64,000 nt of DNA, from positions 3,844,001-3,908,000 of the forward strand of contig NZ_AP022586.1 in assembly GCF_010731695.1 (NCBI RefSeq), read 5' to 3'. How positions within the stretch are numbered: the stretch's first letter is position 1; the number at the start of each line of letters is the position of its first letter. Of this stretch, positions 16,583 through 25,137 are shown piece after piece. Source of the stretch: Mycolicibacterium litorale (GTDB taxonomy: Bacteria; Actinomycetota; Actinomycetes; Mycobacteriales; Mycobacteriaceae). Below the pieces are notes generated by a model, which made no database searches, had not been told where the DNA came from, and saw nothing but the letters and a program-made list of their open reading frames with translations. The translations under genes and the position numbers were made by a program.

Positions 16583-17860
16583 GTGACGCACACCCACTCG
16601 CACTCGCACTCGCTGGGCGGTCCGTCGCCGCTCGGCCCGCTGGCCGCCAGGATCGTGGTCGGCCTGCTGATCGCGATCGGCGTCGTGGTGTCGATCGGTG
16701 CGGTGCTGCTGTGGCCCAGCCAGCAGAAGGCCGACATCCCGCTGCCGTTCCAGAACGCCGAAGGCGGCGCGGTGACGACGGAGGCCGGGCAGGTGCGCGC
16801 CACCAGCCTGGCCCCGTGCGGCAGCCCGTCGGCGGGCCAGGTCCTCACCTCCGACCCGGCGCCGACACCCGGCGACGGTCAGCAGTGTGTGCAGGTGCTC
16901 GTCGCCATCGACTCGGGCCCGAACAAGGGCGCCAACACGCTGCTGGAGTTCAGCGGCGGCCCCGGTCAGCCTCAGCTCGCCGCCGGGGACGACATTCGGC
17001 TGAGCCGCCAGGTGGACCAGGGCGGCGCCACCAGCTACACGTTCTACGACTACGCGCGCGGCTGGCCGCTGGCCGGGCTGGCCGCCGCATTCGCCGTCGT
17101 CGTGGTGGCGGTGGCGCGCTGGCGCGGCCTGCGCGCCCTGGTCGGCATCGTGGTGGCGTTCGCGGTGCTGGTGGTGTTCCTGCTGCCCGCGCTACGCGAC
17201 GGGGCGTCGGCCGTCCCGGTTGCGCTGGTGGCGTCCGCGGTGATCCTCTACGCCGTCATCTACCTCGCGCACGGGGTGAGCCTGCGCACCAGCGCCGCCC
17301 TGCTCGGCACGCTGACCTCACTGCTGCTCGCGGCCTTATTGTCCTGGGGTGCCATCGAAGTCGCGCATCTGACCGGCCTGTCAGAGGACCAGAACAACGA
17401 GGTCGCCGCCTATCTGGGCAACGTGTCGATCACCGGTCTGCTGCTGGCCGGGTTCATCATCGGGTCGCTCGGTGTCCTCAACGACGTGACGGTGACCCAG
17501 GCGTCGACGGTGTTCGAACTGGCCGAACTGCAGGGCAGTTCACGGCGGACGGTCTTCGTGGGTGCGATGCGGGTGGGCCGCGACCACATCGCCAGCACGG
17601 TGTACACGCTGGTGTTGGCCTACGCCGGCAGCGCGTTGCCGCTGCTGCTGTTGTTCAGCGTCGCCAACCGCTCGCTGGTCGATGTGCTCACCAGTGAGAG
17701 CGTGGCCATCGAGATCGCCCGGTCGGCCGTCGGCGGTATCGCGCTGGCGCTGTCGGTGCCGCTGACCACCGGCATCGCGGCGGTGCTGGCGACGCCCCGC
17801 GTTTCGCGATCAGGGCCGGGGGTACCCCCGCGCCATGACCCAGCCCACCGGTCATCATGA
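16583..17860 (+). CDS. YibE/F-family membrane permease
   Basis: This 425-residue protein has a His/Ser-rich N-terminus (THTHSHSHS), a first membrane helix at about 20-44, an extracytoplasmic domain of about 130 residues, then at least six further helices. This is the YibE/F family, of unproven transport function. The GTG at 16583 is chosen because TACCCT (16571-16576), a good -10 element, ends six bases before it. That is the layout of a leaderless mycobacterial transcript, and no Shine-Dalgarno is present. An earlier in-frame start (16544) lacks support. The His-rich start could bind metal, but this is a guess. The 3' end overlaps the next gene by 26 bp. Confidence 0.85.
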   Translation: MTHTHSHSHSLGGPSPLGPLAARIVVGLLIAIGVVVSIGAVLLWPSQQKADIPLPFQNAEGGAVTTEAGQVRATSLAPCGSPSAGQVLTSDPAPTPGDGQQCVQVLVAIDSGPNKGANTLLEFSGGPGQPQLAAGDDIRLSRQVDQGGATSYTFYDYARGWPLAGLAAAFAVVVVAVARWRGLRALVGIVVAFAVLVVFLLPALRDGASAVPVALVASAVILYAVIYLAHGVSLRTSAALLGTLTSLLLAALLSWGAIEVAHLTGLSEDQNNEVAAYLGNVSITGLLLAGFIIGSLGVLNDVTVTQASTVFELAELQGSSRRTVFVGAMRVGRDHIASTVYTLVLAYAGSALPLLLLFSVANRSLVDVLTSESVAIEIARSAVGGIALALSVPLTTGIAAVLATPRVSRSGPGVPPRHDPAHRSS

Positions 17861-18356
17861 CGTGACCCTCGAAGTCGACGGCGAACAGCGGACGCTGCGC
17901 CTCGACAACCGCGTCACCCTGCTCGACGCGCTGCGCGAGCACCTCGGGGTGACCGCACCGAAGAAGGGGTGTGACCACGGACAGTGCGGTTCGTGCACCG
18001 TGCTGCGCGACGGTCGCCGGGTCACCACCTGTCTGACGTTCGCCGTCGCCGCCGACGGTGCGTGCATCACCACCGCCGCCGGACTCGGTGACGGCGACGA
18101 TCTGCATCCGGTCGCGCAGGCGTTCCACGACGAGGACGCGTTCCAGTGCGGCTACTGCACCCCGGGCCAGATCTGCTCGGCGGTCGGCATGCTCGACGAA
18201 GTCAAGGCGGGCGCACCGAGTTTCGTCAGCGACGACCTCGACGCGCCGCCCGAGCTGACCGACGACGAGATCCGGGAACGCATGAGCGGCAACCTGTGTC
18301 GGTGCGCGGCATACCCGAACATCGTCGCCGCGATCGAACGGGCCGCGGCCCAGTGA
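17835..18356 (+). CDS. Molybdenum hydroxylase, 2Fe-2S subunit (PaoA/YagT type)
   Basis: This 173-residue small subunit carries the two 2Fe-2S clusters of xanthine-oxidase-family enzymes. The plant-ferredoxin-type cysteines are C46, C51, C54 and C66; the second set is C105, C108, C155 and C157 (CGYC and CRC). It passes electrons from the molybdenum site to FAD. It starts inside the end of the YibE/F gene (26-bp overlap) and is followed after 10 bp by the FAD subunit. It lacks an obvious Tat signal, unlike the periplasmic PaoA, so the complex is probably cytoplasmic. Confidence 0.93.
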   Translation: MTQPTGHHDVTLEVDGEQRTLRLDNRVTLLDALREHLGVTAPKKGCDHGQCGSCTVLRDGRRVTTCLTFAVAADGACITTAAGLGDGDDLHPVAQAFHDEDAFQCGYCTPGQICSAVGMLDEVKAGAPSFVSDDLDAPPELTDDEIRERMSGNLCRCAAYPNIVAAIERAAAQ

Positions 18357-18366
18357 GGAGCGTCCA

Positions 18367-19359
18367 GTGAGGACGTTCGACTACCACCTCGCCGAGAGCC
18401 CGGCCGATGCCGTCGCAACGCTGACCGCGCACCCTGACGCCGCCTATCTCGCGGGGGGCACCAACCTGGTCGACCACATGAAGCTCGGTGTCGCCACACC
18501 CGGCCTGCTCGTCGACGTCAGCCGGCTGGCCCTCGACGAGGTCACGAACACCGGCGACGGCGGGGTGCGTGTCGGCGCCACCGTCCGCAACAGCGACCTC
18601 GCCGCCCACCCGCTGATCCGTTCCCGCTATCCCGGCCTGTCGCGGGCGCTGCTGTCGGCGGCGTCGGGGCAGCTGCGCAACTCGGCCACCACGGCCGGAA
18701 ACCTGTTGCAGCGCACGCGGTGTGTGTATTTCCAGGACGTCACCACACCGTGCAACAAGCGCACCCCGGGCAGCGGCTGTTCGGCGATCGGCGGCTACGT
18801 GCGCTACCACGCAATCCTCGGCGCGTCCCCGCAGTGCATCGCGGTGCACCCGTCGGACATGGCGGTGGCGATGAGCGCCCTCGACGCCGTGGTGGTCGTC
18901 GAGGGTGGCGACGGGGAACGCCGCATCCCGATCGACGAGTTCTACCGGCTGCCAGGCGACGAACCGCACCGCGACACCGTCCTTCGCCACGGCGAGCTGA
19001 TCACCGCGGTGGAACTCCCCGCGCCACCGGACAACGCCGTGTCCGATTACCGCAAGGTCCGCGACCGGGCGTCGTTCGCGTTCGCGGTGGTGTCGGTCGC
19101 CGCGGAGATCACCCTGCGCGGCGAGGAAATCGCCTCGGCGCGAATCGCTTTGGGTGGGGTCGCGCACAAGCCCTGGCGTGCCCGCAGCGCCGAGGAGGTG
19201 CTGACCGGCGCCGCCCCCACCGAGGAGACGTTCGCCGCCGCGGCCGACGCCGAACTCGCGGCCGCCCAACCGCAACCCGGCAACGAGTTCAAGGTCACGC
19301 TCACCCGCCGCACGCTGATCGCCGAACTGCGCGCGCTGACCGGACGGGGACCCCGATGA
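18367..19359 (+). CDS. Molybdenum hydroxylase, FAD subunit (PaoB/YagS type)
   Basis: This 330-residue subunit of the CO-dehydrogenase flavoprotein family has the FAD-binding stretch LAGGTNLVDHMK (28-39). Four cysteines at 119, 129, 138 and 157 match the extra 4Fe-4S cluster found in PaoB-type aldehyde dehydrogenases and in 4-hydroxybenzoyl-CoA reductase. This separates it from plain xanthine dehydrogenase. It follows the 2Fe-2S gene and overlaps the large-subunit start by ATGA. The expected role is to pass electrons to the final acceptor. Confidence 0.92.
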   Translation: MRTFDYHLAESPADAVATLTAHPDAAYLAGGTNLVDHMKLGVATPGLLVDVSRLALDEVTNTGDGGVRVGATVRNSDLAAHPLIRSRYPGLSRALLSAASGQLRNSATTAGNLLQRTRCVYFQDVTTPCNKRTPGSGCSAIGGYVRYHAILGASPQCIAVHPSDMAVAMSALDAVVVVEGGDGERRIPIDEFYRLPGDEPHRDTVLRHGELITAVELPAPPDNAVSDYRKVRDRASFAFAVVSVAAEITLRGEEIASARIALGGVAHKPWRARSAEEVLTGAAPTEETFAAAADAELAAAQPQPGNEFKVTLTRRTLIAELRALTGRGPR

Positions 19360-21458
19360 CAATCCTCGACCCGCAGGCCATCGGCGCCCCGCTGACGCGG
19401 TTGGACGGCAGGGCCAAGGTCACCGGCGCCGCGCCGTACGCCTTCGAGCAACCCGTCGACGATCCGGCGTACCTGCATCCGATCCAGTCGACCGTCGCCC
19501 GCGGGCAGGTCGCAGCCATCGACGTGAACGCCGCACGGCAGATCGACGGCGTGCTGGACATCCTCACGGTGTTCGACGCGCCGAAGCTCGCCGACGCCTC
19601 CGACGGGGAGCTGTCGATCCTGCAGGACGACCGTGTGCACTTCCGCGGTCAGATCATCGGCGGCGTCGTCGCGGAGACCGCTGAGATCGCCCGGCACGCA
19701 GCCTCTCTCGTCCAGGTGATGTACACCGAGGAGGCGCACGACGTGGAACTGACCGTCGACCACCCCGGCCTCTACACCCCCGAGGAGGTCAACCCGTCCT
19801 ACCCGTCGGACACCGACGAGGGCGACGTGGACGCCGCGCTGGCGGCCGCCGAGGTCACCGTCGACCAGACGTACTCCACACCGATCGAGCACAACAACCC
19901 GATGGAACCGCACGCCTGTATCGCGGTGTGGACGACACACGACGGTCGGCCAACGGTCACGATGTACGACTCCACCCAGGGCGTCCACGCCGCGCGCAAG
20001 GCGCTGGCGCCGATCGTCGGGCTCGAACCCGACCAGCTGCGCGTGATCGCCCCGCACGTCGGCGGCGGATTCGGGTCGAAGGGCGCACCGCACGCCCACG
20101 ACGTGCTGGTGCTGCTGGCCGCGCAGCGCAGCGGTGGCCGCCCGGTGAAGCTGGCCCTGACGCGTCAGCAGATGTTCTCGCTGGTGGGTTATCGCACCCC
20201 GACGATCCAGCGCATCCGCCTCGGCGCGGCGAAGGACGGCAGGTTGACCGCGCTCGCCCACGAAGTCGTCGAACAGACCGCCACGGTCAAGGAATTCGCC
20301 GAGCAGACCGCGGTGACGTCGCGCAAGATGTACGCGGCGCCGAACCGGCGCACCGCGCACAAGCTGGCCGCACTCGACGTGCCGGTGCCGTTCTGGTTCC
20401 GCGCCCCCGGGGAGTGCCCCGGCACGTACGCCGCGGAAGTCGCGATGGACGAATTGGCGCTGGCCTGCGGTGTCGATCCGATCGAGCTGCGGGTGCGCAA
20501 CGATCCCGACGTCGACCCCGAGACCGGTAACCCGTGGTCCGGCCGCCACCTCGTCGAATGCCTGCGGCTGGGCGCCGAACGGTTCGGCTGGTCCGACCGC
20601 GATCCACGGCCCGCGCAACGGCTTTCGGGTGACTGGTACGTCGGCCTGGGCGTCGCGTCGGCGACTTACCCCGCCATGCAGATGCCGGGGAACACCGCCC
20701 GCATCACCTACGCCGCCGAGGGCCGGTACCTGGTGCAGATCGGCGCCGCGGACATCGGCACCGGCACATGGACGACGTTGACACAGATCGCCGCCGACGC
20801 CCTGGGCTGTGACGTCGCCGCGGTCGAGTTGCAGATCGGGGACACCGACCTGCCCGAGGCGTCGGTGGCCGGCGGTTCCTCGGGGATCAACTCGTGGGGC
20901 CGGGCGATCGTGGCCGCCGCACGCCGATTCCGCAGTGACCACGGCGATCCGGCGGTGATCGGCGCCTCCACGGAGGCCGAGGCGCCGGAGAACCCTGACG
21001 CCGAGAAGTACACGATGCAGTCCTTCGGTGCGCATTTCGTCGAGGCGAGGGTCAACCGGGACACCGGCGAGGTGCGGGTGCCGCGGATGCTCGGCGTGTT
21101 CTCGATCGGCCGCGCGATCAACGCCCGCACGCTGCGATCCCAGCTCATCGGCGGGATGACGATGGGCCTGTCGATGGCGTTGCACGAGGAGAGCGTCCGC
21201 GATCCGCGGTTCGGGCATGTCGTCACACAGGATTTCGCGACCTATCACATCAGCGCGCACGCCGACGTGGCCGGCATCGACGCGATCTGGCTCGACGAGG
21301 TCGACCAGTACGCGAACCCGATGGGCTCGCGTGGCGCCGGTGAGATCGGCATCGTCGGAGCGGCCGCCGCCGTGGTGAACGCGGTCTACAACGCCACCGG
21401 CGTGCGGGTGCGCGACCTGCCGGTCACCCTCGACAAGGTGCTCGCCGGCCTACCCTGA
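19356..21458 (+). CDS. Molybdenum hydroxylase, molybdopterin-binding large subunit
   Basis: This 700-residue catalytic subunit binds molybdenum cofactor (probably the cytosine dinucleotide form). The hallmark GGGFGSKG motif is near residue 233, and the catalytic glutamate of the GxGE motif is E663 (SRGAGEIGIVG). PaoC/YagR-type enzymes oxidise aromatic and other aldehydes; this substrate is unknown. The ATG at 19356 overlaps the FAD-subunit stop. An apparent N-terminal extension of this frame back to 18720 is antisense-like translation of the FAD gene and is excluded. Its stop codon abuts the stop of rmlA on the other strand (TGATCA), with no gap. No XdhC/PaoD-type cofactor-insertion gene follows. 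Confidence 0.93.
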   Translation: MTILDPQAIGAPLTRLDGRAKVTGAAPYAFEQPVDDPAYLHPIQSTVARGQVAAIDVNAARQIDGVLDILTVFDAPKLADASDGELSILQDDRVHFRGQIIGGVVAETAEIARHAASLVQVMYTEEAHDVELTVDHPGLYTPEEVNPSYPSDTDEGDVDAALAAAEVTVDQTYSTPIEHNNPMEPHACIAVWTTHDGRPTVTMYDSTQGVHAARKALAPIVGLEPDQLRVIAPHVGGGFGSKGAPHAHDVLVLLAAQRSGGRPVKLALTRQQMFSLVGYRTPTIQRIRLGAAKDGRLTALAHEVVEQTATVKEFAEQTAVTSRKMYAAPNRRTAHKLAALDVPVPFWFRAPGECPGTYAAEVAMDELALACGVDPIELRVRNDPDVDPETGNPWSGRHLVECLRLGAERFGWSDRDPRPAQRLSGDWYVGLGVASATYPAMQMPGNTARITYAAEGRYLVQIGAADIGTGTWTTLTQIAADALGCDVAAVELQIGDTDLPEASVAGGSSGINSWGRAIVAAARRFRSDHGDPAVIGASTEAEAPENPDAEKYTMQSFGAHFVEARVNRDTGEVRVPRMLGVFSIGRAINARTLRSQLIGGMTMGLSMALHEESVRDPRFGHVVTQDFATYHISAHADVAGIDAIWLDEVDQYANPMGSRGAGEIGIVGAAAAVVNAVYNATGVRVRDLPVTLDKVLAGLP

Positions 21459-22322
21459 TCAGCGGTCGAGCAGCTCCAGCAGATAGCCGCCGTACCCGGA
21501 TTTGAGCAGCTGCTGCCCGCGGGTGGCCAGCTGTTCGTCGTCGATGAACCCGACGCGCCAGGCCACCTCCTCGGGCACCGAGATCTTCAGCCCCTGACGA
21601 CGTTCGATGGTGCGGACGTAGTCGCTGGCGTCGAGCAGCGAGTCGAACGTGCCGGTGTCGAGCCACGCGGTGCCGCGGGCGAGGACCTCGACGCTGAGCC
21701 TGCCCTGATCCAGGTACCGCTGGTTGATCTCGGTGATCTCGTACTCCCCGCGCGCCGACTTCTGCAGCGAGCGGGCGATCTCGATGACGTCGTTGTCGTA
21801 GAAGTACAGGCCGGGCACCGCGTAGTGCGACTTCGGGGTGGCCGGCTTCTCCTCCAGCGACAGCGCGGTGCCGTCGGCGCTGAACTCCACCACCCCATAC
21901 GCCGACGGGTTGGCGACCCAGTAGGCGAAGATCGCCCCACCGGAGACGTCGTGGAAACGGCGCAGCCCGGTGCCGAGCCCGGGACCGTAGAAAATGTTGT
22001 CCCCCAACACCAATGCCACCGAGTCGGTGCCGATGTGGTCGGCGCCGATGACGAAGGCCTGCGCGAGCCCGTCGGGCTGGTCCTGTGTCGCGTAGGTGAG
22101 GTTCACCCCGAACTGCGCACCGTCGCCGAGCAACCGGTGAAACGCCGGGGCGTCGTCGGCGGTGGTGATCACCTGGATGTCGCGGATGCCGGCCATGATC
22201 AGGGTGGACAGCGGGTAGTAGATCAGCGGTTTGTCGTACACGGGCAGCAACTGCTTGCTGGTCCCGAGCGTGATCGGATACAGCCGGGTGCCCGACCCGC
22301 CCGCCAGGATGATTCCCCGCAT
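21459..22322 (-). CDS. rmlA: RmlA, glucose-1-phosphate thymidylyltransferase
   Basis: This 287-residue nucleotidyltransferase begins [16 protein letters not shown], the signature of the family. It makes dTDP-glucose from glucose 1-phosphate and dTTP, the first step towards dTDP-rhamnose. Rhamnose links arabinogalactan to peptidoglycan, so the pathway is essential in mycobacteria. Length and motifs ([22 protein letters not shown]) match Rv0334. The ATG at 22322 is the only start that fits; it shares one base with the stop of the upstream NTF2-like gene (TGATG), indicating translational coupling. Convergent with the molybdenum-enzyme operon. Confidence 0.95.
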   Translation of the reverse strand: MRGIILAGGSGTRLYPITLGTSKQLLPVYDKPLIYYPLSTLIMAGIRDIQVITTADDAPAFHRLLGDGAQFGVNLTYATQDQPDGLAQAFVIGADHIGTDSVALVLGDNIFYGPGLGTGLRRFHDVSGGAIFAYWVANPSAYGVVEFSADGTALSLEEKPATPKSHYAVPGLYFYDNDVIEIARSLQKSARGEYEITEINQRYLDQGRLSVEVLARGTAWLDTGTFDSLLDASDYVRTIERRQGLKISVPEEVAWRVGFIDDEQLATRGQQLLKSGYGGYLLELLDR

Positions 22323-22690
22323 CAGCCGGTCAGGTCGTCTTCGTCGAGGTCGGTGGCGGCCAGTGCGGTGGCCAGGTCCGGATGCCGGAAGACCGAGGTC
22401 ACCTTGTCGTGGACCACCCGGAACGCCGACGCCCCGGTCCCCGTCTCCCCGGTGACCGAAGTGATCTGCTGTTCGACGACCACCACGCCGTCGTGGACGT
22501 AGATCCGGCCCGGCTCGACCTGGACGTCGAGCCCCCGAGCCCAATCCTGCAGCGCCGCATGGCCTTGCGCGGCGCCGTGCGCGTCGCCGATCTCGATGTC
22601 GTCGCTGGACAGCTCGACCAGGGTGCCGAGGTCACGGGCATTGAGCGCGTCGTGCCAGGCGAGCACCGTCGCCATCTCCGATGTGGTCAT
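22322..22690 (-). CDS. NTF2-like (SnoaL-type) small protein
   Basis: This 122-residue protein has the NTF2/SnoaL-like cone-shaped fold pattern: an N-terminal helix pair ([15 protein letters not shown]), DDIEIGD, then a series of beta strands ending in a short acidic tail. Such proteins are often small isomerases, hydrolases or binding proteins. No catalytic residues can be assigned confidently. It is coupled to rmlA by a one-base stop/start overlap and lies 19 bp after the mycothiol-dependent isomerase-like gene, so it belongs to the same leftward operon. No substrate is suggested by context. Confidence 0.8.
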   Translation of the reverse strand: MTTSEMATVLAWHDALNARDLGTLVELSSDDIEIGDAHGAAQGHAALQDWARGLDVQVEPGRIYVHDGVVVVEQQITSVTGETGTGASAFRVVHDKVTSVFRHPDLATALAATDLDEDDLTG

Positions 22691-22709
22691 GTTCGTGAAG
22701 GTACGCCAC

Positions 22710-23459
22710 TCAGAACGGCGTGCGCTCCAGCCACCGGTCCCAGATCGCCGTCTTCCCGAAGGCCTCGAGGCCGCTGTCGGCCAGCGAGCGGCGACGGGTC
22801 ACCGCCAGCAGCAGGTCGGTGACGGGCCCGCGGACCGCGACGTCACCCTTGCCGTGCTCATGGGTCCAGTCGATGCCCTCTTCACTGCTGGTGATCATCC
22901 ACTCCCCGACCCCGCCGAGGCTTTCGTCGGTGGCGTGCAGGTGCAGCGAGCGGCCCCGCTCGATGGGCAGTCCGTGCCGGCCGGCCTGCACCGCCGCCAG
23001 CTCGATCCACTCGCTGAGGGCGTCGGCGGCCAGTTCCGGCGGCAGCTCGAACGGCACGCCGAGCGCCAAAGCGGCGTCCGCGCGGTGGACGGCGACTTCG
23101 TGCACGCGGCGGCGGATCCACCACCCGGCCGCCCTGGGGCCGAGGAACGTCCACACCTTGGTCCCCGAGCCGACCCCGTCGACGGCGTTGATCAGAAGCT
23201 GGGCTCCGTCGCGCAGCCATTCGAGGGCGCCGGCCTGGTCTTCGGGCGGTCGACCGTCGCGCACCTCACGCGGGTCCAGCGGTTCGTTGCGCCGTTCGGC
23301 GACGATCTGCGCGGCCCACCGGTTTCCGCGCCCGACGTGGCGGAACAGCTGTTTGAGTTTCCAGTCCCCACAGGTCGACACGGGCGTCTCCGGATCGCCC
23401 GTCGCGATCAGGTCGCCGAAGGTGTTGGTCTGCTCGAGCAGCGCCGCCCGGAAGTCCAC
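22710..23459 (-). CDS. Maleylpyruvate isomerase family, mycothiol-dependent enzyme
   Basis: This 249-residue protein has the DinB-like four-helix N-terminal domain of the mycothiol-dependent maleylpyruvate isomerase family. The metal-ligand signature RRVHEVAVHRADA is near residues 114-126, with a further conserved histidine in FRHVGRGN (about 40). A C-terminal SCP2-like domain follows. Related proteins transfer or remove mycothiol, or bind metal without a known substrate. The gene starts directly after the P450 stop and precedes the NTF2-like gene. The true reaction is not predictable. Confidence 0.85.
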   Translation of the reverse strand: MDFRAALLEQTNTFGDLIATGDPETPVSTCGDWKLKQLFRHVGRGNRWAAQIVAERRNEPLDPREVRDGRPPEDQAGALEWLRDGAQLLINAVDGVGSGTKVWTFLGPRAAGWWIRRRVHEVAVHRADAALALGVPFELPPELAADALSEWIELAAVQAGRHGLPIERGRSLHLHATDESLGGVGEWMITSSEEGIDWTHEHGKGDVAVRGPVTDLLLAVTRRRSLADSGLEAFGKTAIWDRWLERTPF

Positions 23460-23460
23460 G

Positions 23461-24804
23461 TCACGAACCTAGCGCGGCACGCGCCGTTCCGAGCGAGATC
23501 GGCAAGGTCGACCACCCGCGCAGCACCCGGGTGTCGCGGCGGCTGCCCGCCCCGGCGAGCCGGGCGTCGGGGAACCACTCGAAGAACGTCCGCAGCCCCA
23601 CTTCACCTTCGGCCCGCGCCAGCGCGGCACCGAGGCAGAAGTGCCTGCCGCCGGAGAACGAGAGGTGCTTACCGGCGTTGTCGCGTTCGACGTCGAAGCG
23701 GTGCGGTTCGTCGAACACCTTCGGGTCACGGTTGGCGCCGGCGAGGTGGATGATGATCAGCTCGCCGCGGCGCACCGGCATACCGGCGACCTCGACGTCC
23801 TTGCGGGCCACCCGCGCGCTCATCTGCACCGGGGAGTCCAGCCGCAGGATCTCCTCGACGGCGGTCGGCCACAGCTCAGGGCGCTCACGCAGCTTCGCGA
23901 GCTGTTCGGGGTGGTCGAGCAGCATCTTGATGCCGTTGCCGAGCAGGTTGACGGTGGTCTCGAAGCCGGCCGCCAGCACCAGCCCGGCCGTCGCCTGCAG
24001 CTCCCGTTCACTGAGGCCCGCCCCGTCCTCGGTGGCCGAGATCAGCTGGCTGAGCAGATCGTCGCCGGGGTTGCGACGCAGGTTCTCGAGGTGGTTGGTC
24101 AGCCAGGCGTTGAACCCGACGATCCCGCTGTGCACCCTCAGGTACTGGGGCCAGCTCAACCCGATGTCGAGGCTGGGCGCGCCGAGCTCCCCGTAGTGCA
24201 GGATCTGGGCGCGGTCGGCGTCGGGGACCCCGAGCACGTCGCTGATCACCGAGACCGGCAGCAGCGAGCAGTACCGCGCCACGATGTCGACGGCGCCGGA
24301 GCCGGTCGCGTCGCGTTCGAGGTCGTCGAGCAGCTTCTCGGCGGTGGCGGTGACCCCGTCGCGCAGCGCGGCGACGGCGCGGGTGGTGAACACCGAGGAC
24401 ACCAGCTTGCGGCAGCGGGTGTGGTCGGGCGGCTCGATGGACAGCAGCGACGGCGGTTCGATCGGATGCAGCAGCCCGGTGTCGGTGCGGTCGATCACCC
24501 GGCGCAGCGGTTTGGGCAGTTCCCCGCCCAGCGACGACACCCGGAAGTCATCGGAGCGCAGCAACTCGTTGGCGACGGCGTGGTCGAACGTGATCAGCCC
24601 GACCCGCCCACGCAGGACCGGGCCTTTGACGCGGTGTTCGTCGGCGAAGGCGGCGGGGTTCTGGCGGACCGTCGGATCGGCGATGAGCCGCGCCTGCGGG
24701 TCGCCGCGCCGCATGCCGAGCCGCGCCATCGTGCGCACGAAACCGTGCAGCGCCAGCCACCGGACCCGCTGTCGGACCGTCGCTCGCGTGGAGTCCAGCA
24801 CCAT
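23461..24804 (-). CDS. Cytochrome P450, family unassigned
   Basis: This 447-residue P450 has all key elements: I-helix AGFETT (279-284), ExxR at E318-R321, and the haem motif FSGGRHFCLG with the cysteine at 390. It is soluble; the first 25 residues are amphipathic rather than a signal anchor. The start ATG (24804) shares a base with the stop of the upstream DUF1330 gene. Bacterial class I P450s need a ferredoxin and reductase, and neither is encoded nearby. I cannot place it in a numbered CYP family from memory. It sits in an operon with an isomerase-like and an NTF2-like gene, which hints at a small-molecule pathway. Confidence 0.93.
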   Translation of the reverse strand: MVLDSTRATVRQRVRWLALHGFVRTMARLGMRRGDPQARLIADPTVRQNPAAFADEHRVKGPVLRGRVGLITFDHAVANELLRSDDFRVSSLGGELPKPLRRVIDRTDTGLLHPIEPPSLLSIEPPDHTRCRKLVSSVFTTRAVAALRDGVTATAEKLLDDLERDATGSGAVDIVARYCSLLPVSVISDVLGVPDADRAQILHYGELGAPSLDIGLSWPQYLRVHSGIVGFNAWLTNHLENLRRNPGDDLLSQLISATEDGAGLSERELQATAGLVLAAGFETTVNLLGNGIKMLLDHPEQLAKLRERPELWPTAVEEILRLDSPVQMSARVARKDVEVAGMPVRRGELIIIHLAGANRDPKVFDEPHRFDVERDNAGKHLSFSGGRHFCLGAALARAEGEVGLRTFFEWFPDARLAGAGSRRDTRVLRGWSTLPISLGTARAALGS

Positions 24805-25127
24805 CACTCGAGCTTAAGGAGGGGCCGCAGATCATCCAAGCGATCGAACAGATGCCAGATGTATTTCGAGGAACCGTTCTCGCGGTGCGGATGCAGATCG
24901 GCGAGGTCGGGGTCGTCGCGGTAGCTGTCGAACGCCTCCTTGGACTCCCATTCGACGAGGATCAGCACCTGCCGCGGTTCGATGTCCCCGGTGACCGACT
25001 CGCGGAACTGACCGAGGGCGACGACGCGGCCGCCGTGTGCGGCCACCGCGGCGGGCGACCGCCTGGCGTAGGCGAGGTATTCGTCGCGGTCGGCGACGTC
25101 GAACAGGTTGAGCGCATAGACCGGCAC
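24804..25127 (-). CDS. DUF1330 / dimeric alpha-beta-barrel protein
   Basis: The protein has 107 residues from the GTG at 25127, 10 bp after the udgA stop. The start was chosen because family members begin close to MPVYALNLFDV; upstream codons fall inside udgA. The pattern (strand, DRDEYLAYARRSPAAVAAHGG, strand, ILVEWESKEAFDSYRDDPD) is the ferredoxin-like barrel shared by DUF1330 and antibiotic-biosynthesis monooxygenases. No cofactor residues are evident. It is coupled to the P450 by TGATG. A role as a small decarboxylase, isomerase or monooxygenase is possible. Confidence 0.83.
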   Translation of the reverse strand: MPVYALNLFDVADRDEYLAYARRSPAAVAAHGGRVVALGQFRESVTGDIEPRQVLILVEWESKEAFDSYRDDPDLADLHPHRENGSSKYIWHLFDRLDDLRPLLKLE

Positions 25128-25137
25128 GGCCGTGACG

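Noticed and set aside
18720..19355. N-terminal extension of the molybdopterin subunit frame
   Set aside because: It overlaps the FAD subunit out of frame and is Arg-rich; the true start overlaps the FAD-subunit stop as ATGA.
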